10,895 nucleotides of DNA from the NCBI GenBank assembly GCA_002469545.1, contig DKMK01000066.1, positions 12,139 through 23,033 on the forward strand, in the 5' to 3' direction. Within the stretch, counting starts at the first letter, position 1. Each line of letters starts with the position of its first letter. This stretch comes from Rhodobacterales bacterium UBA7416. GTDB taxonomy: Bacteria > Pseudomonadota > Alphaproteobacteria > Rhodobacterales > Rhodobacteraceae. A program made the position numbers and the translations under genes. A model generated the notes under the pieces. It was not told the DNA's origin. It saw only the letters and a program-made list of their open reading frames with translations, and did not search any database. Below, in pieces: positions 1 through 7,314 of this stretch.

Positions 1-115
1 TGTTTGTTACGTGGCTGAACTTGATGACCACTTCGCCGTCATCACAAGATGCAGCAGCAACTGATGGTACCAATGCAACCGCTGCAACACATGCAGCTTT
101 CATAATTGTTTTCAT
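1..115 (-). CDS. dctP: TRAP transporter substrate-binding protein DctP, N-terminal part (cut by window start)
   Basis: Only the first 38 codons are present; the rest lies beyond position 1. The reading frame opens with ATG at 115-113, and the minus strand carries a good ribosome binding site (AAAGGGAG) 6 bases before it. The peptide starts with a classic Sec signal: two lysines, an Ala/Val-rich core and a cleavage region near residues 20-23 (VAAAS). The mature start, with CDDGEVVIKF then SHVTN, is typical of DctP-family periplasmic binding proteins of C4-dicarboxylate TRAP transporters. These capture malate, succinate or fumarate in the periplasm and hand them to the DctQM membrane subunits. 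The divergent dctB and dctD genes support the assignment. The family is clear, but exact substrate specificity cannot be judged from this fragment. Confidence 0.85.
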   Translation of the reverse strand, partial: MKTIMKAACVAAVALVPSVAAASCDDGEVVIKFSHVTN

Positions 116-138
116 GTTTTTCTCCCTTTTGGAACTTT

Positions 139-151
139 GCGGACTTTCCGC
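139..151 (-). repeat. Short perfect hairpin in the dctP leader
   Basis: GCGGA and TCCGC pair perfectly across a 3-base loop. On the minus strand this lies 23 bases upstream of the dctP start codon, just ahead of its ribosome binding site. It could be an mRNA leader hairpin affecting stability or translation, or a protein binding site. No T-run follows it, so it is not a terminator. Its role is unknown. Confidence 0.3.
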
Positions 152-263
152 GTACCAAACAGTCATCGTGTGCCGAGTCTTTTTTGCAAATACTTTTCGT
201 ACAATTTATTTTAGTGATAAAAATCAGTGCATTAATTCCACTCTTTGGCTTGAATTTTCATAT

Positions 264-281
264 TGTGCGGAAAATCGCACA
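264..281. promoter_or_regulatory. Candidate DctD operator (TGTGCG-N6-CGCACA palindrome)
   Basis: An 18-base site with two perfect 6-base arms, TGTGCG and CGCACA, and the spacer GAAAAT lies in the dctP-dctB spacer. It is about 150 bases upstream of the dctP start and 62 bases upstream of dctB. The position and symmetry suit a dimeric Fis-type HTH regulator. From memory, it resembles the inverted repeats upstream of rhizobial dctA that DctD binds. Binding by the DctD encoded next door is inferred. Confidence 0.55.
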
Positions 282-343
282 TTCTTATTGATAGATCGCG
301 TAGACACGGCTTAACCTTTGATTAAACGAAATGACGATTCTAA

Positions 344-2059
344 ATGCCCCGTTTACGATATCTTTTGGTATATATGTTGCTGAGCGCCATTTTGGTGGTT
401 GGGATGTATTTCTATTCCCTACAGACAGGCTTGGATCGGTTAGCGCAGACTGGTCGTGTTCGGATTGATCAATCCAGCGACCGCTTGTTGGGTCAATTAT
501 CCAGCTTTAAGCAATTGCCCAATATATTGGCGCGCCACCCCATCGTTTCGCAGGCGTTTGATCAAACAACCGATATCGAAACCGTAAACGGATTTTTGGC
601 GAATACGGCTCTTTTGTCTGGGGCCAGAGAGATTTTCATCGTTGATCCCAACGGCGAAATAATTGCCCAATCGCATAAAGATGCGACATTGGGATTGGAC
701 GTTGCAAATCAACCTTATCTGCGGGCGGCACTGAATGGGCGTTTGGGTATTTTTGCGACGTTGGATGCAGACACTGGCGCGCGGACGATCTTTATTGCAC
801 GCGCTAGCATCACAAAGCCAAACATTTTAAAGGGCATTGTCGTCGTGTCTGTTGATATTGCTGCACTTGAATTTGAATGGCACGTCGATGAAGAGGCGTT
901 GGCGTTTTTTGATATAAATGACGTCGCCTTTATCACCAACAGATCCAATTTGGCATTGCGCCGTATGAGTGAAGTGGACAAGCCATTAAAGGATGATCGC
1001 AGCTATACTATTTCACAGCTACGTCCATTTTTTGGCCATAGTGAAGGGAACCAGTTTGGCCATGCCTTGTGGCGGTTCGCGGTCAACAAAGAGTTGCCGC
1101 CAGAGGCATTGGTCAAATCGAAATTCATCCCACGATTAGACATGACCGCACGTGTATTTTTGCCCACGCAAGCGGCAAAAACTGCGGCAAGTTTGCAGGC
1201 CGCATTGGTGGCGGCCATCTTGTTTGCATTGGGTGTTGTTTTATGGGCCTTGATGCAACGGCGTAAAAACCTGATTGAACAATTGGCAATCGAAGAGGCG
1301 GCGAACACATCGCTTGAGGCACGCGTAGAAAAACGCACACAGCAGTTGAAAAAGGCGCAGTATCAGTTGGTACAAGCGGGAAAGCTGACCGCATTGGGTG
1401 AAATGTCTGCGGGGATCAGTCATGAATTGAACCAACCACTGGCAGCCATGCAAAATTATGCTGAAAATGGTGCCAAGTTACTGGATCGAGATCGTATAGA
1501 AGAGGCCAAAGAGAATTTTGGGTTAATCAACGTGCAGATCAATCGGGCCACACGTATCATCAGTTCGTTGCGCGCCTTTGCACGACGCGAAAAAGAAACG
1601 ATTGGTCCAGTGGACTTGCAGGAAGTTATCAAGGACTCTCTTAACCTTGCGCAATCCCGGATCAAGGCGGCAAGTGTTGACGTTCAGTGTCGCACGGGGA
1701 TGGCGTCCATTATGGTCAAAGGCGGGCATGTACGTCTGCAACAAGTTATCATTAATTTACTGACAAACGCGTTGGATGCTGTTGAAGATGGTAGCGAAAA
1801 GCGCATTTTTATCGATCTTACACATGATTCCACGACGTCAGCATTGACCATTCGCGATACGGGCCAAGGCTTGGAAGATCCTGCGCGTGTTTTTGATCCA
1901 TTTTATTCCACAAAGGACATTGGTTCTAGCAAGGGTATGGGTCTTGGGTTGTCGATTTCATACGGGATTGTTGGGAGTTTTGGCGGTGAAATGACATGTC
2001 GAAATCACCCTGACGGCGGCGCCGAATTTAAAGTTGAATTGCAGATGGCTACACCATGA
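344..2059 (+). CDS. dctB: C4-dicarboxylate sensor histidine kinase DctB
   Basis: This 571-residue membrane sensor kinase phosphorylates a partner response regulator in response to external C4-dicarboxylates. A first membrane helix spans about residues 6-27. A periplasmic double-Cache-type sensor region runs from about 30 to 280, including an IFIVDPNGEIIAQS strand. A second helix spans about 284-304 and is followed by a short coiled coil (310-340). The kinase core is complete: the H box GISHELNQPLAAM with His360, the N box with Asn471 and Asn475, the G1 box DTGQGL (505-510), the F box DPFYSTK (518-524) and the G2 box GMGLGLS (531-537). The start at 344 is forced because a TAA lies directly upstream in frame; no clear Shine-Dalgarno precedes it. 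The stop overlaps the next gene by 4 bases (ATGA), which implies translational coupling. DctB identity rests on domain layout and the dctP and dctD neighbours. Confidence 0.88.
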   Translation: MPRLRYLLVYMLLSAILVVGMYFYSLQTGLDRLAQTGRVRIDQSSDRLLGQLSSFKQLPNILARHPIVSQAFDQTTDIETVNGFLANTALLSGAREIFIVDPNGEIIAQSHKDATLGLDVANQPYLRAALNGRLGIFATLDADTGARTIFIARASITKPNILKGIVVVSVDIAALEFEWHVDEEALAFFDINDVAFITNRSNLALRRMSEVDKPLKDDRSYTISQLRPFFGHSEGNQFGHALWRFAVNKELPPEALVKSKFIPRLDMTARVFLPTQAAKTAASLQAALVAAILFALGVVLWALMQRRKNLIEQLAIEEAANTSLEARVEKRTQQLKKAQYQLVQAGKLTALGEMSAGISHELNQPLAAMQNYAENGAKLLDRDRIEEAKENFGLINVQINRATRIISSLRAFARREKETIGPVDLQEVIKDSLNLAQSRIKAASVDVQCRTGMASIMVKGGHVRLQQVIINLLTNALDAVEDGSEKRIFIDLTHDSTTSALTIRDTGQGLEDPARVFDPFYSTKDIGSSKGMGLGLSISYGIVGSFGGEMTCRNHPDGGAEFKVELQMATP

Positions 2060-3264
2060 AAAAACAAGTTTTGTTAATCGAAGACGATGATGCAATGCGT
2101 GCTTCGCTGGCACAAACTCTGGACCTGGAGGGTATCACAGTGATTGTTGCGAATGGTTTATCGCAGGCACGCCGTGCAATTCGCGCGAACTTTTCTGGTA
2201 TTATCTTGTCCGATATTCGCATGCCACACGACGATGGTTTCGCCGTTTTAGCACATGTGAAGTCCGTCGATACTGATCTGCCCGTCGTGATGTTAACTGG
2301 CGAAGCAGATGTGCCAATGGCATTGCGCGCGATGAAGGAAGGGGCATATGATTTTTTAGAGAAGCCGTGTTTAAGCGACACATTGTTAGAAGTGTTAGAT
2401 CGCGCCCTAAGCTTTCGTGATGTCGTGTTGCAAAAGCGTCAGTTGGAACGCGAAATCAAACGCAATGACCCAGCCGCGCTTCATTTTCCGGGCCGCAGTG
2501 ATGCCACGAGATCAATTCAATCCGAACTACGTCGTCTGGCAAATGCATCCACCAACGTCATCATCAAGGGAGACGAGGGAACAGGTAAAAAATTGGCGGC
2601 TTACACGTTGCATGAATTGGGGGCGGAGGGTGCGAAATTTGTTGGTTACAATTTCGCAAATGCAACATCGTCAATTCGCGAATGCACAATTCCTTCTGGA
2701 ATGGTGAATTTTTCTGTTAAGTCTGCGCATCTAGCCAAAGCGCAAGATTTGGAGTGGTTGGCCGAAAAGCGAAAGCAAAATGCAGAATTAAGATTACTTG
2801 TTTCTGGCCGTGGTGAATTCACGAATTCCAATGCCGCTGGGTCGTTTTTTATCACACCTGAATTCGACGAAATTACATTACCCTCTTTGCGTGCAAGACG
2901 TAAAGATTTGCCCATCATATTTGAACAAGTTCTGCGCCAAATGGTGCGGAACCTAGACTTGGACATGCCCAATGTTCCAGACGATATATACACGCAGTTA
3001 TCGTCACGCGATTGGGGTGGGAATTTGATCGAGCTGCGTGAGTTCGCCAAAAGTTTTATAGATGCATTGAGCAAAGACGTATCGTTGACCGCACAATTGA
3101 CGCTGTCACAGCGGATGGAAAACTATGAGAAATTTTTGTTAGTAGAAACATTGCGCAACACTGGTGGAAAGGCGGCCCAAGCCGCAGAGCAATTGGGGCT
3201 ACCGCGTAAAACGTTTTATGACCGTTTGACCCGATATGAGATTCGGCCCAAAGATTTTAAGTAA
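2056..3264 (+). CDS. dctD: DctD-type response regulator with degenerate AAA+ domain (no GAFTGA)
   Basis: This 402-residue response regulator is the partner of the overlapping dctB. The receiver domain (1-120) keeps the acidic pocket (Glu9-Asp11), phospho-acceptor Asp53 in SDIRMP, Thr81 and Lys103. The central region starts with a Walker A-like GDEGTGKK (172-179) and ends with recognisable AAA+ features: LRARRKDLP (278-286) and a sensor-2-like WGGNLIELR (320-328). Between them the stretch is roughly 20-30 residues shorter than in NtrC or DctD proteins. The GAFTGA sigma-54 contact loop is absent, and no Walker B (hydrophobics followed by DE) can be seen. A Fis-type helix-turn-helix follows at about 360-397 (AAEQLGLPRKTFYDRLTRY). 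The frame is continuous through all parts, so this is not a simple frameshift. It may act with the housekeeping sigma factor, as Rhodobacter capsulatus NtrC does. It probably controls the divergent dctP. Confidence 0.85.
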   Translation: MKKQVLLIEDDDAMRASLAQTLDLEGITVIVANGLSQARRAIRANFSGIILSDIRMPHDDGFAVLAHVKSVDTDLPVVMLTGEADVPMALRAMKEGAYDFLEKPCLSDTLLEVLDRALSFRDVVLQKRQLEREIKRNDPAALHFPGRSDATRSIQSELRRLANASTNVIIKGDEGTGKKLAAYTLHELGAEGAKFVGYNFANATSSIRECTIPSGMVNFSVKSAHLAKAQDLEWLAEKRKQNAELRLLVSGRGEFTNSNAAGSFFITPEFDEITLPSLRARRKDLPIIFEQVLRQMVRNLDLDMPNVPDDIYTQLSSRDWGGNLIELREFAKSFIDALSKDVSLTAQLTLSQRMENYEKFLLVETLRNTGGKAAQAAEQLGLPRKTFYDRLTRYEIRPKDFK

Positions 3265-3284
3265 AGAACGTGCTTTGCGGGCTG

Positions 3285-3512
3285 CTATTTTTCAGCGAAA
3301 ATATAGTCAACGACTTGATCGCGATCGATGCCATATTTCGCCTGCAATTGCACGTCTGACATCGTGTTCATTGTCTGAAACATATTTGAGCGTGTCCGCG
3401 CCAGTGATACCCCGTTAAATACATTCGCGAACCCGTTGAACAATGCAACGGCTGTGCCAAAAACATAAGTGTTTATTGTGTAAAACAAGTTTGTGTTTTG
3501 TGTATGTGCCAT
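3285..3512 (-). CDS. Small DUF1127-like protein
   Basis: This 75-residue protein lies convergent to dctD, with 20 bases between the two stops. On the minus strand AAAGGA precedes the ATG by 8 bases, which supports the start. The N-terminal half is weakly hydrophobic (FGTAVALFNGFANVFNG). The C-terminal end, MSDVQLQAKYGIDRDQVVDYIF, matches the usual pattern of short DUF1127-like proteins in Rhodobacterales (leucine-rich helix, 'SD-QL-A-GI-RD-IV-YVF'). Members of that family elsewhere have been linked to RNA turnover, phosphate or stress responses, but no function can be assigned here. The family call is by pattern only. Confidence 0.6.
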   Translation of the reverse strand: MAHTQNTNLFYTINTYVFGTAVALFNGFANVFNGVSLARTRSNMFQTMNTMSDVQLQAKYGIDRDQVVDYIFAEK

Positions 3513-3604
3513 TGCGCGTATCCTTTTGGGTCAACCGAATTGTTGCTGATAAAATGGACCTAATGCGGATATGGGACAAGCACCATGTGGGTATTCCCGT
3601 TATG

Positions 3605-3627
3605 CACGCCCTGCATGGCAAGGCGTG
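3605..3627. repeat. Imperfect hairpin downstream of pgi
   Basis: CACGCC (3605-3610) pairs with GGCGTG (3622-3627), and TGC pairs with GCA inside, with one mismatch and an ATG loop. It begins about 11 bases after the pgi stop on the minus strand. It could stabilise or end the pgi transcript, but no T-run follows on that strand, so it does not meet the usual picture of an intrinsic terminator. Confidence 0.35.
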
Positions 3628-3637
3628 AAAAGCCAAA

Positions 3638-5281
3638 TCATTTAGATTTCAAATCATGGATACGATTTATCAATCCGCGCGTGTTGGCGTGTAAGGAAGA
3701 TAAATCTTGACCATCGTCCAACATCGGTTCGATCTGGCGCGCCAAAACCTTGCCCAACTCTACACCCCATTGATCAAATGAATTTACACCCCAGATTACA
3801 CCTTGGACGAAAACTTTGTGTTCATACAATGCGATCAGGCGGCCCAATGAAAATGGCGTGTGGTCACGATACACAATTGATGTGCTGGGCCGGTTTCCGT
3901 GGAACGTTCGATGGGGAACTAAATCTGTGATCTGTTCCTCGCTGGCGCCGGATGCTGTCATTTCGGCGCGGACTTCGTCGGGTGTTTTTCCAAATGCCAA
4001 AGCACGCGATTGTGCCAGAAAATTCGCGGTCAATAATTTATGCTGGTAATCCAAAGGTGACGTCGCATTTGCGGTCAGAATGAAATCAACAGGAATGATA
4101 TCCGTGCCTTGGTGCAATAATTGAAAATAGGAATGTTGTGAGTTTGTACCGGGTGTTCCCCAAATAATCGGCGCAGATGAACGAGTAAGCGCATCGCCAG
4201 ATTTCGTCACGCCTTTGCCATTACTTTCCATATCCATTTGTTGAACATAATCAGAGAAATGTTCCAGTCGTTGGTTATAAGGCAACAAAGCGACAGTTAG
4301 GCAATCCATGATGTTACGGCGCCAAATTCCGATCAAGGCGAGTAGCACCGGCAAGTTTTGCGCCATTGGTGCCGTTTTGAAATGCTGATCCATGGCGCGA
4401 AACCCCGCCAGAAATTCTCGGAAGTTTTTGCCGCCTACGGACAAAGCAACAGACAAGCCAATTGACGAACAAACGGAATAACGTCCGCCAACCCAATCCC
4501 AAAATCCAAACACGCGTTCGGCGGCAATACCAAATTCTGCAGTTGCGTCCAAGTTTGTGGATAATGCCGCCAAATTTTGATCCGCGTCTGCGCTTGATAG
4601 TTCTACCAGCAACCACGCCTTGGCCGCCTGTGCATTGGTAATCGTTTCGATTGTTGTGAACGTTTTAGAAGCAATCAAAATCATTGTGGTGGAACGATTT
4701 AAACCACGTGTTACGTCCGTCAGATGAGCACCATCGATATTCGACACGAAATGCACGTTTGGTCCATCGCCACGAAATTCAGACAGGGCACGCACAGCCA
4801 TAACCGGACCCAGATCAGAGCCACCGATACCAATGTTGATAATATCAGTAAAACGCGCACCTTGTGCGTTGGTGTATTTTCCATCCCGCACATCATCGGC
4901 GAATTGTAAAAAACGATCGCGTTCTGGATCAACCAAATCCGCGGTTGGTGCGCCATCAACCATGTAACCGTCACTGCGTTCAGCGCGCAGGGCCACGTGC
5001 AAAACTTCGCGCCCTTCTGTCGTATTGATAACGTCGCCATTATACATCGCGTCGCGCGCACCCGTTACGTCACACGCCGCCGCCAAGGCCAACAAGTTGT
5101 CCAGTGCAGCAACGTCAATCCGTTCACAGGAAAAATCTATTGTCAAGTCGTCCATGGTTCTGCTGAGCGCATTAAAACGATCATCACCTTGGTCTGCGAA
5201 CATATCGCGTAGATGCACGTTGCGCAGACGATCCCAATCAGCCTGTAATGCCTGCCACTGTGTATCTGTTGACGATGTCAT
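3638..5281 (-). CDS. pgi: Glucose-6-phosphate isomerase
   Basis: This cytosolic enzyme interconverts glucose 6-phosphate and fructose 6-phosphate in glycolysis and gluconeogenesis. At 547 residues it has the usual length of bacterial Pgi. It has the substrate-binding GIGGSDLGP (151-159), SKTFTTIET (205-213), GGRYSVCSSIGLS (265-277) and GTNSQHSYFQLLHQGT (378-393). The expected catalytic residues are in place: Glu352 in QMDMESNGKG, His383 in SQHSY and Lys511 in the C-terminal WGVELGK motif. A CAGGAGT ribosome binding site lies 7 bases before the ATG. It follows cdhR on the same strand but is separated by 100 bases holding its own candidate promoter and two palindromes, so it is probably regulated independently by carbon supply. 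Nothing suggests damage or transfer. Confidence 0.97.
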   Translation of the reverse strand: MTSSTDTQWQALQADWDRLRNVHLRDMFADQGDDRFNALSRTMDDLTIDFSCERIDVAALDNLLALAAACDVTGARDAMYNGDVINTTEGREVLHVALRAERSDGYMVDGAPTADLVDPERDRFLQFADDVRDGKYTNAQGARFTDIINIGIGGSDLGPVMAVRALSEFRGDGPNVHFVSNIDGAHLTDVTRGLNRSTTMILIASKTFTTIETITNAQAAKAWLLVELSSADADQNLAALSTNLDATAEFGIAAERVFGFWDWVGGRYSVCSSIGLSVALSVGGKNFREFLAGFRAMDQHFKTAPMAQNLPVLLALIGIWRRNIMDCLTVALLPYNQRLEHFSDYVQQMDMESNGKGVTKSGDALTRSSAPIIWGTPGTNSQHSYFQLLHQGTDIIPVDFILTANATSPLDYQHKLLTANFLAQSRALAFGKTPDEVRAEMTASGASEEQITDLVPHRTFHGNRPSTSIVYRDHTPFSLGRLIALYEHKVFVQGVIWGVNSFDQWGVELGKVLARQIEPMLDDGQDLSSLHANTRGLINRIHDLKSK

Positions 5282-5293
5282 AATTTGACTCCT

Positions 5294-5305
5294 GTTAGCG
5301 CTAAC
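5294..5305. promoter_or_regulatory. LacI-family-type operator before pgi (GTTAGCGCTAAC)
   Basis: A perfect 12-base palindrome with central CG lies directly upstream of the pgi ribosome binding site. GTTAGCGCTAAC has the shape of operators used by LacI-family regulators of sugar metabolism in proteobacteria. With the candidate promoter at 5309-5336 it would span the transcription start, a standard place for repression. The regulator is not in this window. Confidence 0.6.
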
Positions 5306-5308
5306 GGC

Positions 5309-5336
5309 AGAATACTGATTTTACGTAAAATGGAAA
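5309..5336 (-). promoter_or_regulatory. Candidate sigma-70-type promoter of pgi
   Basis: On the minus strand TTTCCA (5336-5331) and TATTCT (5314-5309) each match the -35 and -10 consensus at 4 of 6 positions, with a 16-base spacer. The leader to the pgi start would be about 20-25 bases. It is supported by position and by the two palindromes that sit where repressor sites are expected, but the match itself is modest. Confidence 0.4.
5318..5331. promoter_or_regulatory. AT-rich palindrome in the pgi promoter (ATTTTACGTAAAAT)
   Basis: A perfect 14-base palindrome fills most of the spacer of the candidate pgi promoter. A related half (ATTTTTACG) occurs about 40 bases further upstream, near 5357-5365. 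The perfect symmetry in a promoter suggests a dimeric regulator site. I cannot name the regulator. Confidence 0.45.
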
Positions 5337-5381
5337 GCATTGGTTTTGTTTTCTTTATTTTTACGCATCTTGGGCCATTAT

Positions 5382-6332
5382 TTATATCTTTGTATTAACA
5401 TTACGTCGATACGCCAAGGGTGTTTGATTAAAGCGGGATTTAAACGCGCGTGAAAACGCGCTTTGGTCTTGGTATCCAGTCCGAACGACAACCTCTTGGA
5501 TCGGTTGTTGTGTTGTGTGAAGGAGATGTCGCGCAAATGACAGACGCAGATTGCGATAAGTTTCTTGGGGGGATTGCGCGATATCTTTGACGAATGCCCG
5601 GTGTAACTCTTTGGCTGTCGTGCCCAAAAGGCCTGCGATATCGGGGATCGTAAGGGTGTCTTCGAGGTGTCCTTGCATCAGATCAATCGCATCTTGGACC
5701 ATGGGAATTTTGCACAAGGGGTTGGGGCTGAAACGTGGTGTGGGGTTGCTCATGCTCATGAAGATTGAGGCGACATCCATTGCCAAAGTTGCACCATTTT
5801 GTTCGCGTATCAAATCAAGGCTAAGATCAAACGCGGCCATTGCGCCGCCGCAGGTTGCAACCGCCCCGTCCCAAATGAACCGCGTGCGTTCAACATCCAA
5901 AGCTGGAAAGCCTTCGGAAAATTCGTCGATGATATCCCAATGGACTGTGCAACGATGGTCATCTAACAGCCCAGCAGACGCCATCAACCACGGCCCTGCA
6001 TCCAAGCCGACAATGGTTTTGTACCGTGTCCGCGCGCTGCGCAGAGCGCGGCGTGTGTGAACCGTGTCGCGTTGACGAAAATCGTATGAGGCAATGACAA
6101 ACAAATAGTCAGCGCGTTGTGTATTTTGAAGCGGTTGATCCGGCATCAAGCACAGATCGCTGGACGAGGCCACGGGTTGGCCATCGATTGTCACAATATT
6201 CCAGCGATATAACTCTTTGGCGGCCAATGTGTTCGCCGCGCGAAATGGTTCCAAACAGTTTGCCATACAGTGGTTGGAAAACTGATCAAAAACAAGAAAA
6301 TCAATTGTTGTCGCATTTGGTGAATTTTGCAT
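5382..6332 (-). CDS. cdhR: GlxA/CdhR-type AraC family regulator of carnitine catabolism
   Basis: This 316-residue regulator has two domains. The N-terminal part (about 9-195) is a DJ-1/PfpI-like, glutamine-amidotransferase-class fold used as a sensor; its nucleophile-elbow segment reads GLDAGPWLMASAGLL (109-123), followed by the family-typical TVHWD (129-133). The C-terminal part (about 212-312) is an AraC-type double helix-turn-helix with IADI-type helix 228-240 and GYQDQSAFSRAFKSRFNQTPLAYRR (286-310). This layout is that of GbdR, CdhR and ArgR of pseudomonads, which sense quaternary amines or amino acids. Divergence, 73 bases away, from a run containing BKACE and carnitine dehydrogenase genes makes a CdhR-like activator of carnitine use the best reading. 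Family membership is firm; the ligand is inferred from context. Confidence 0.8.
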   Translation of the reverse strand: MQNSPNATTIDFLVFDQFSNHCMANCLEPFRAANTLAAKELYRWNIVTIDGQPVASSSDLCLMPDQPLQNTQRADYLFVIASYDFRQRDTVHTRRALRSARTRYKTIVGLDAGPWLMASAGLLDDHRCTVHWDIIDEFSEGFPALDVERTRFIWDGAVATCGGAMAAFDLSLDLIREQNGATLAMDVASIFMSMSNPTPRFSPNPLCKIPMVQDAIDLMQGHLEDTLTIPDIAGLLGTTAKELHRAFVKDIAQSPQETYRNLRLSFARHLLHTTQQPIQEVVVRTGYQDQSAFSRAFKSRFNQTPLAYRRNVNTKI

Positions 6333-6368
6333 ATTAAATGTCTAATACTGCACATGCATAATTTGCAA
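6327..6368. promoter_or_regulatory. Divergent cdhR/BKACE control region with near-perfect inverted repeat
   Basis: TTGCATATTA (6327-6336) and TAATTTGCAA (6359-6368) form an inverted repeat matching at 9 of 10 positions, with centres 32 bases apart, about three helical turns. It overlaps the cdhR start codon and would flank a possible -10 (CATAAT, 6357-6362) reading towards the BKACE gene. This is a reasonable place for an AraC-type dimer to activate one side and restrain its own gene, but the call rests only on symmetry and place. Confidence 0.3.
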
Positions 6369-6405
6369 GCACAATAGCATCGATCTTAATCAAAAGGATA
6401 ATCAC

Positions 6406-7314
6406 ATGCCACTTACCATGAACAACAAAGTTTTTATCACCTGCGCCGTTACGGGTTCAGGGAGCTCTCAAGATCGTAGCCCACATGTACCGCGCAGCCC
6501 AGAGCAAATCGCCAACAGTGCGATTGCGGCGGCTAAGGCGGGTGCAGCGATTGTGCATTGCCATGTGCGCGATCCTGAAACAGGTGTGCCCAGCCGTGAT
6601 CCAAAGCTGTACCGCGAGGTGACAGATCGCATTCGCGCATCTGATGTGGACATGGTGTTGAACCTGACCGCGGGCATGGGTGGTGACATGATTTTTGGAA
6701 ATCCTGAAAGTCCCCTGCCGTTGAGCAATGCAACCGATATGGTTGGCGCCACAGAACGTGTCGCCCATGTTGCAGAATGCTTGCCCGAAATTTGCACGTT
6801 GGATTGTGGCACAATGAATTTCGCCGAGGCTGATTATGTGATGACAAACACGCCAGGCATGTTGGAAGCCATGGGTTCCATGATGGAAGAATTAGGTGTG
6901 AAACCGGAAATTGAGGCGTTTGATACTGGGCATCTTTGGTTGGCAAAGAACTTGGTCGAAAAGGGTATTTTGAAATCCCCAGCCCTTGTTCAATTATGCA
7001 TGGGTATTCCATGGGGTGCGCCAAATGATCTGAATACGTTCATGGCAATGGTGAATAATGTGCCACACGATTGGAACTGGTCTGCGTTTTCAATTGGGCG
7101 TGATGAGATGGCATATGTTGCGGCGGCTGTTTTGGCAGGCGGCAATGTGCGTGTCGGGCTGGAGGATAATCTGTGGTTGGCTAAGGGCGAGTTGGCGACG
7201 AACGAGGCATTGGTGTCACGCGCGGTTACGATCATCGAAGCAATGGGCAGTTCCATCATGGGGCCTGCCGAAGTGCGTGAAAAACTGGGCCTGACGAAGC
7301 GTATGCCGAAATGA
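6406..7314 (+). CDS. BKACE family beta-keto acid cleavage enzyme, probable dehydrocarnitine cleavage enzyme
   Basis: This 302-residue enzyme belongs to the BKACE (Kce, DUF849) family. These zinc enzymes transfer the acyl part of a beta-keto acid to CoA with acetyl-CoA, giving acetoacetate. The zinc motif HCHVRDPETG is present with His51 and His53, and the third ligand is probably Glu254 in VGLEDNLW (250-257). A TAGMGGD segment (88-94) and IPWGAPND (201-208) are also family-like. The start is set by AAAGGA 7-8 bases upstream of ATG 6406; a second ATG at 6418 is less well placed. Next to a carnitine dehydrogenase/thioesterase fusion, the likely substrate is 3-dehydrocarnitine, giving betainyl-CoA and acetoacetate. 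The family is certain; the substrate comes from context. It overlaps the next gene by 4 bases. Confidence 0.88.
   Translation: MPLTMNNKVFITCAVTGSGSSQDRSPHVPRSPEQIANSAIAAAKAGAAIVHCHVRDPETGVPSRDPKLYREVTDRIRASDVDMVLNLTAGMGGDMIFGNPESPLPLSNATDMVGATERVAHVAECLPEICTLDCGTMNFAEADYVMTNTPGMLEAMGSMMEELGVKPEIEAFDTGHLWLAKNLVEKGILKSPALVQLCMGIPWGAPNDLNTFMAMVNNVPHDWNWSAFSIGRDEMAYVAAAVLAGGNVRVGLEDNLWLAKGELATNEALVSRAVTIIEAMGSSIMGPAEVREKLGLTKRMPK

Noticed and set aside
245..262. TGGCTTGAATTTTCAT as a sigma-54 promoter reading towards dctB
   Set aside because: The TGGC part looks right, but the -12 element lacks the GC pair at the required spacing, so the match is not good enough.
21..314. A 97-codon plus-strand open frame at the window start
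   Set aside because: It runs antisense through the dctP start, whose minus-strand frame has a ribosome binding site, a signal peptide and a family-typical mature start; the plus-strand product looks like no protein.
3605..3627. A firm intrinsic terminator call after pgi
   Set aside because: The stem has a mismatch and there is no T-run on the pgi strand, so it is listed only as a repeat.
4314..5061. Antisense and alternative-frame open frames inside pgi
   Set aside because: The pgi frame holds all expected motifs over its full length; the other frames show none and arise by chance.
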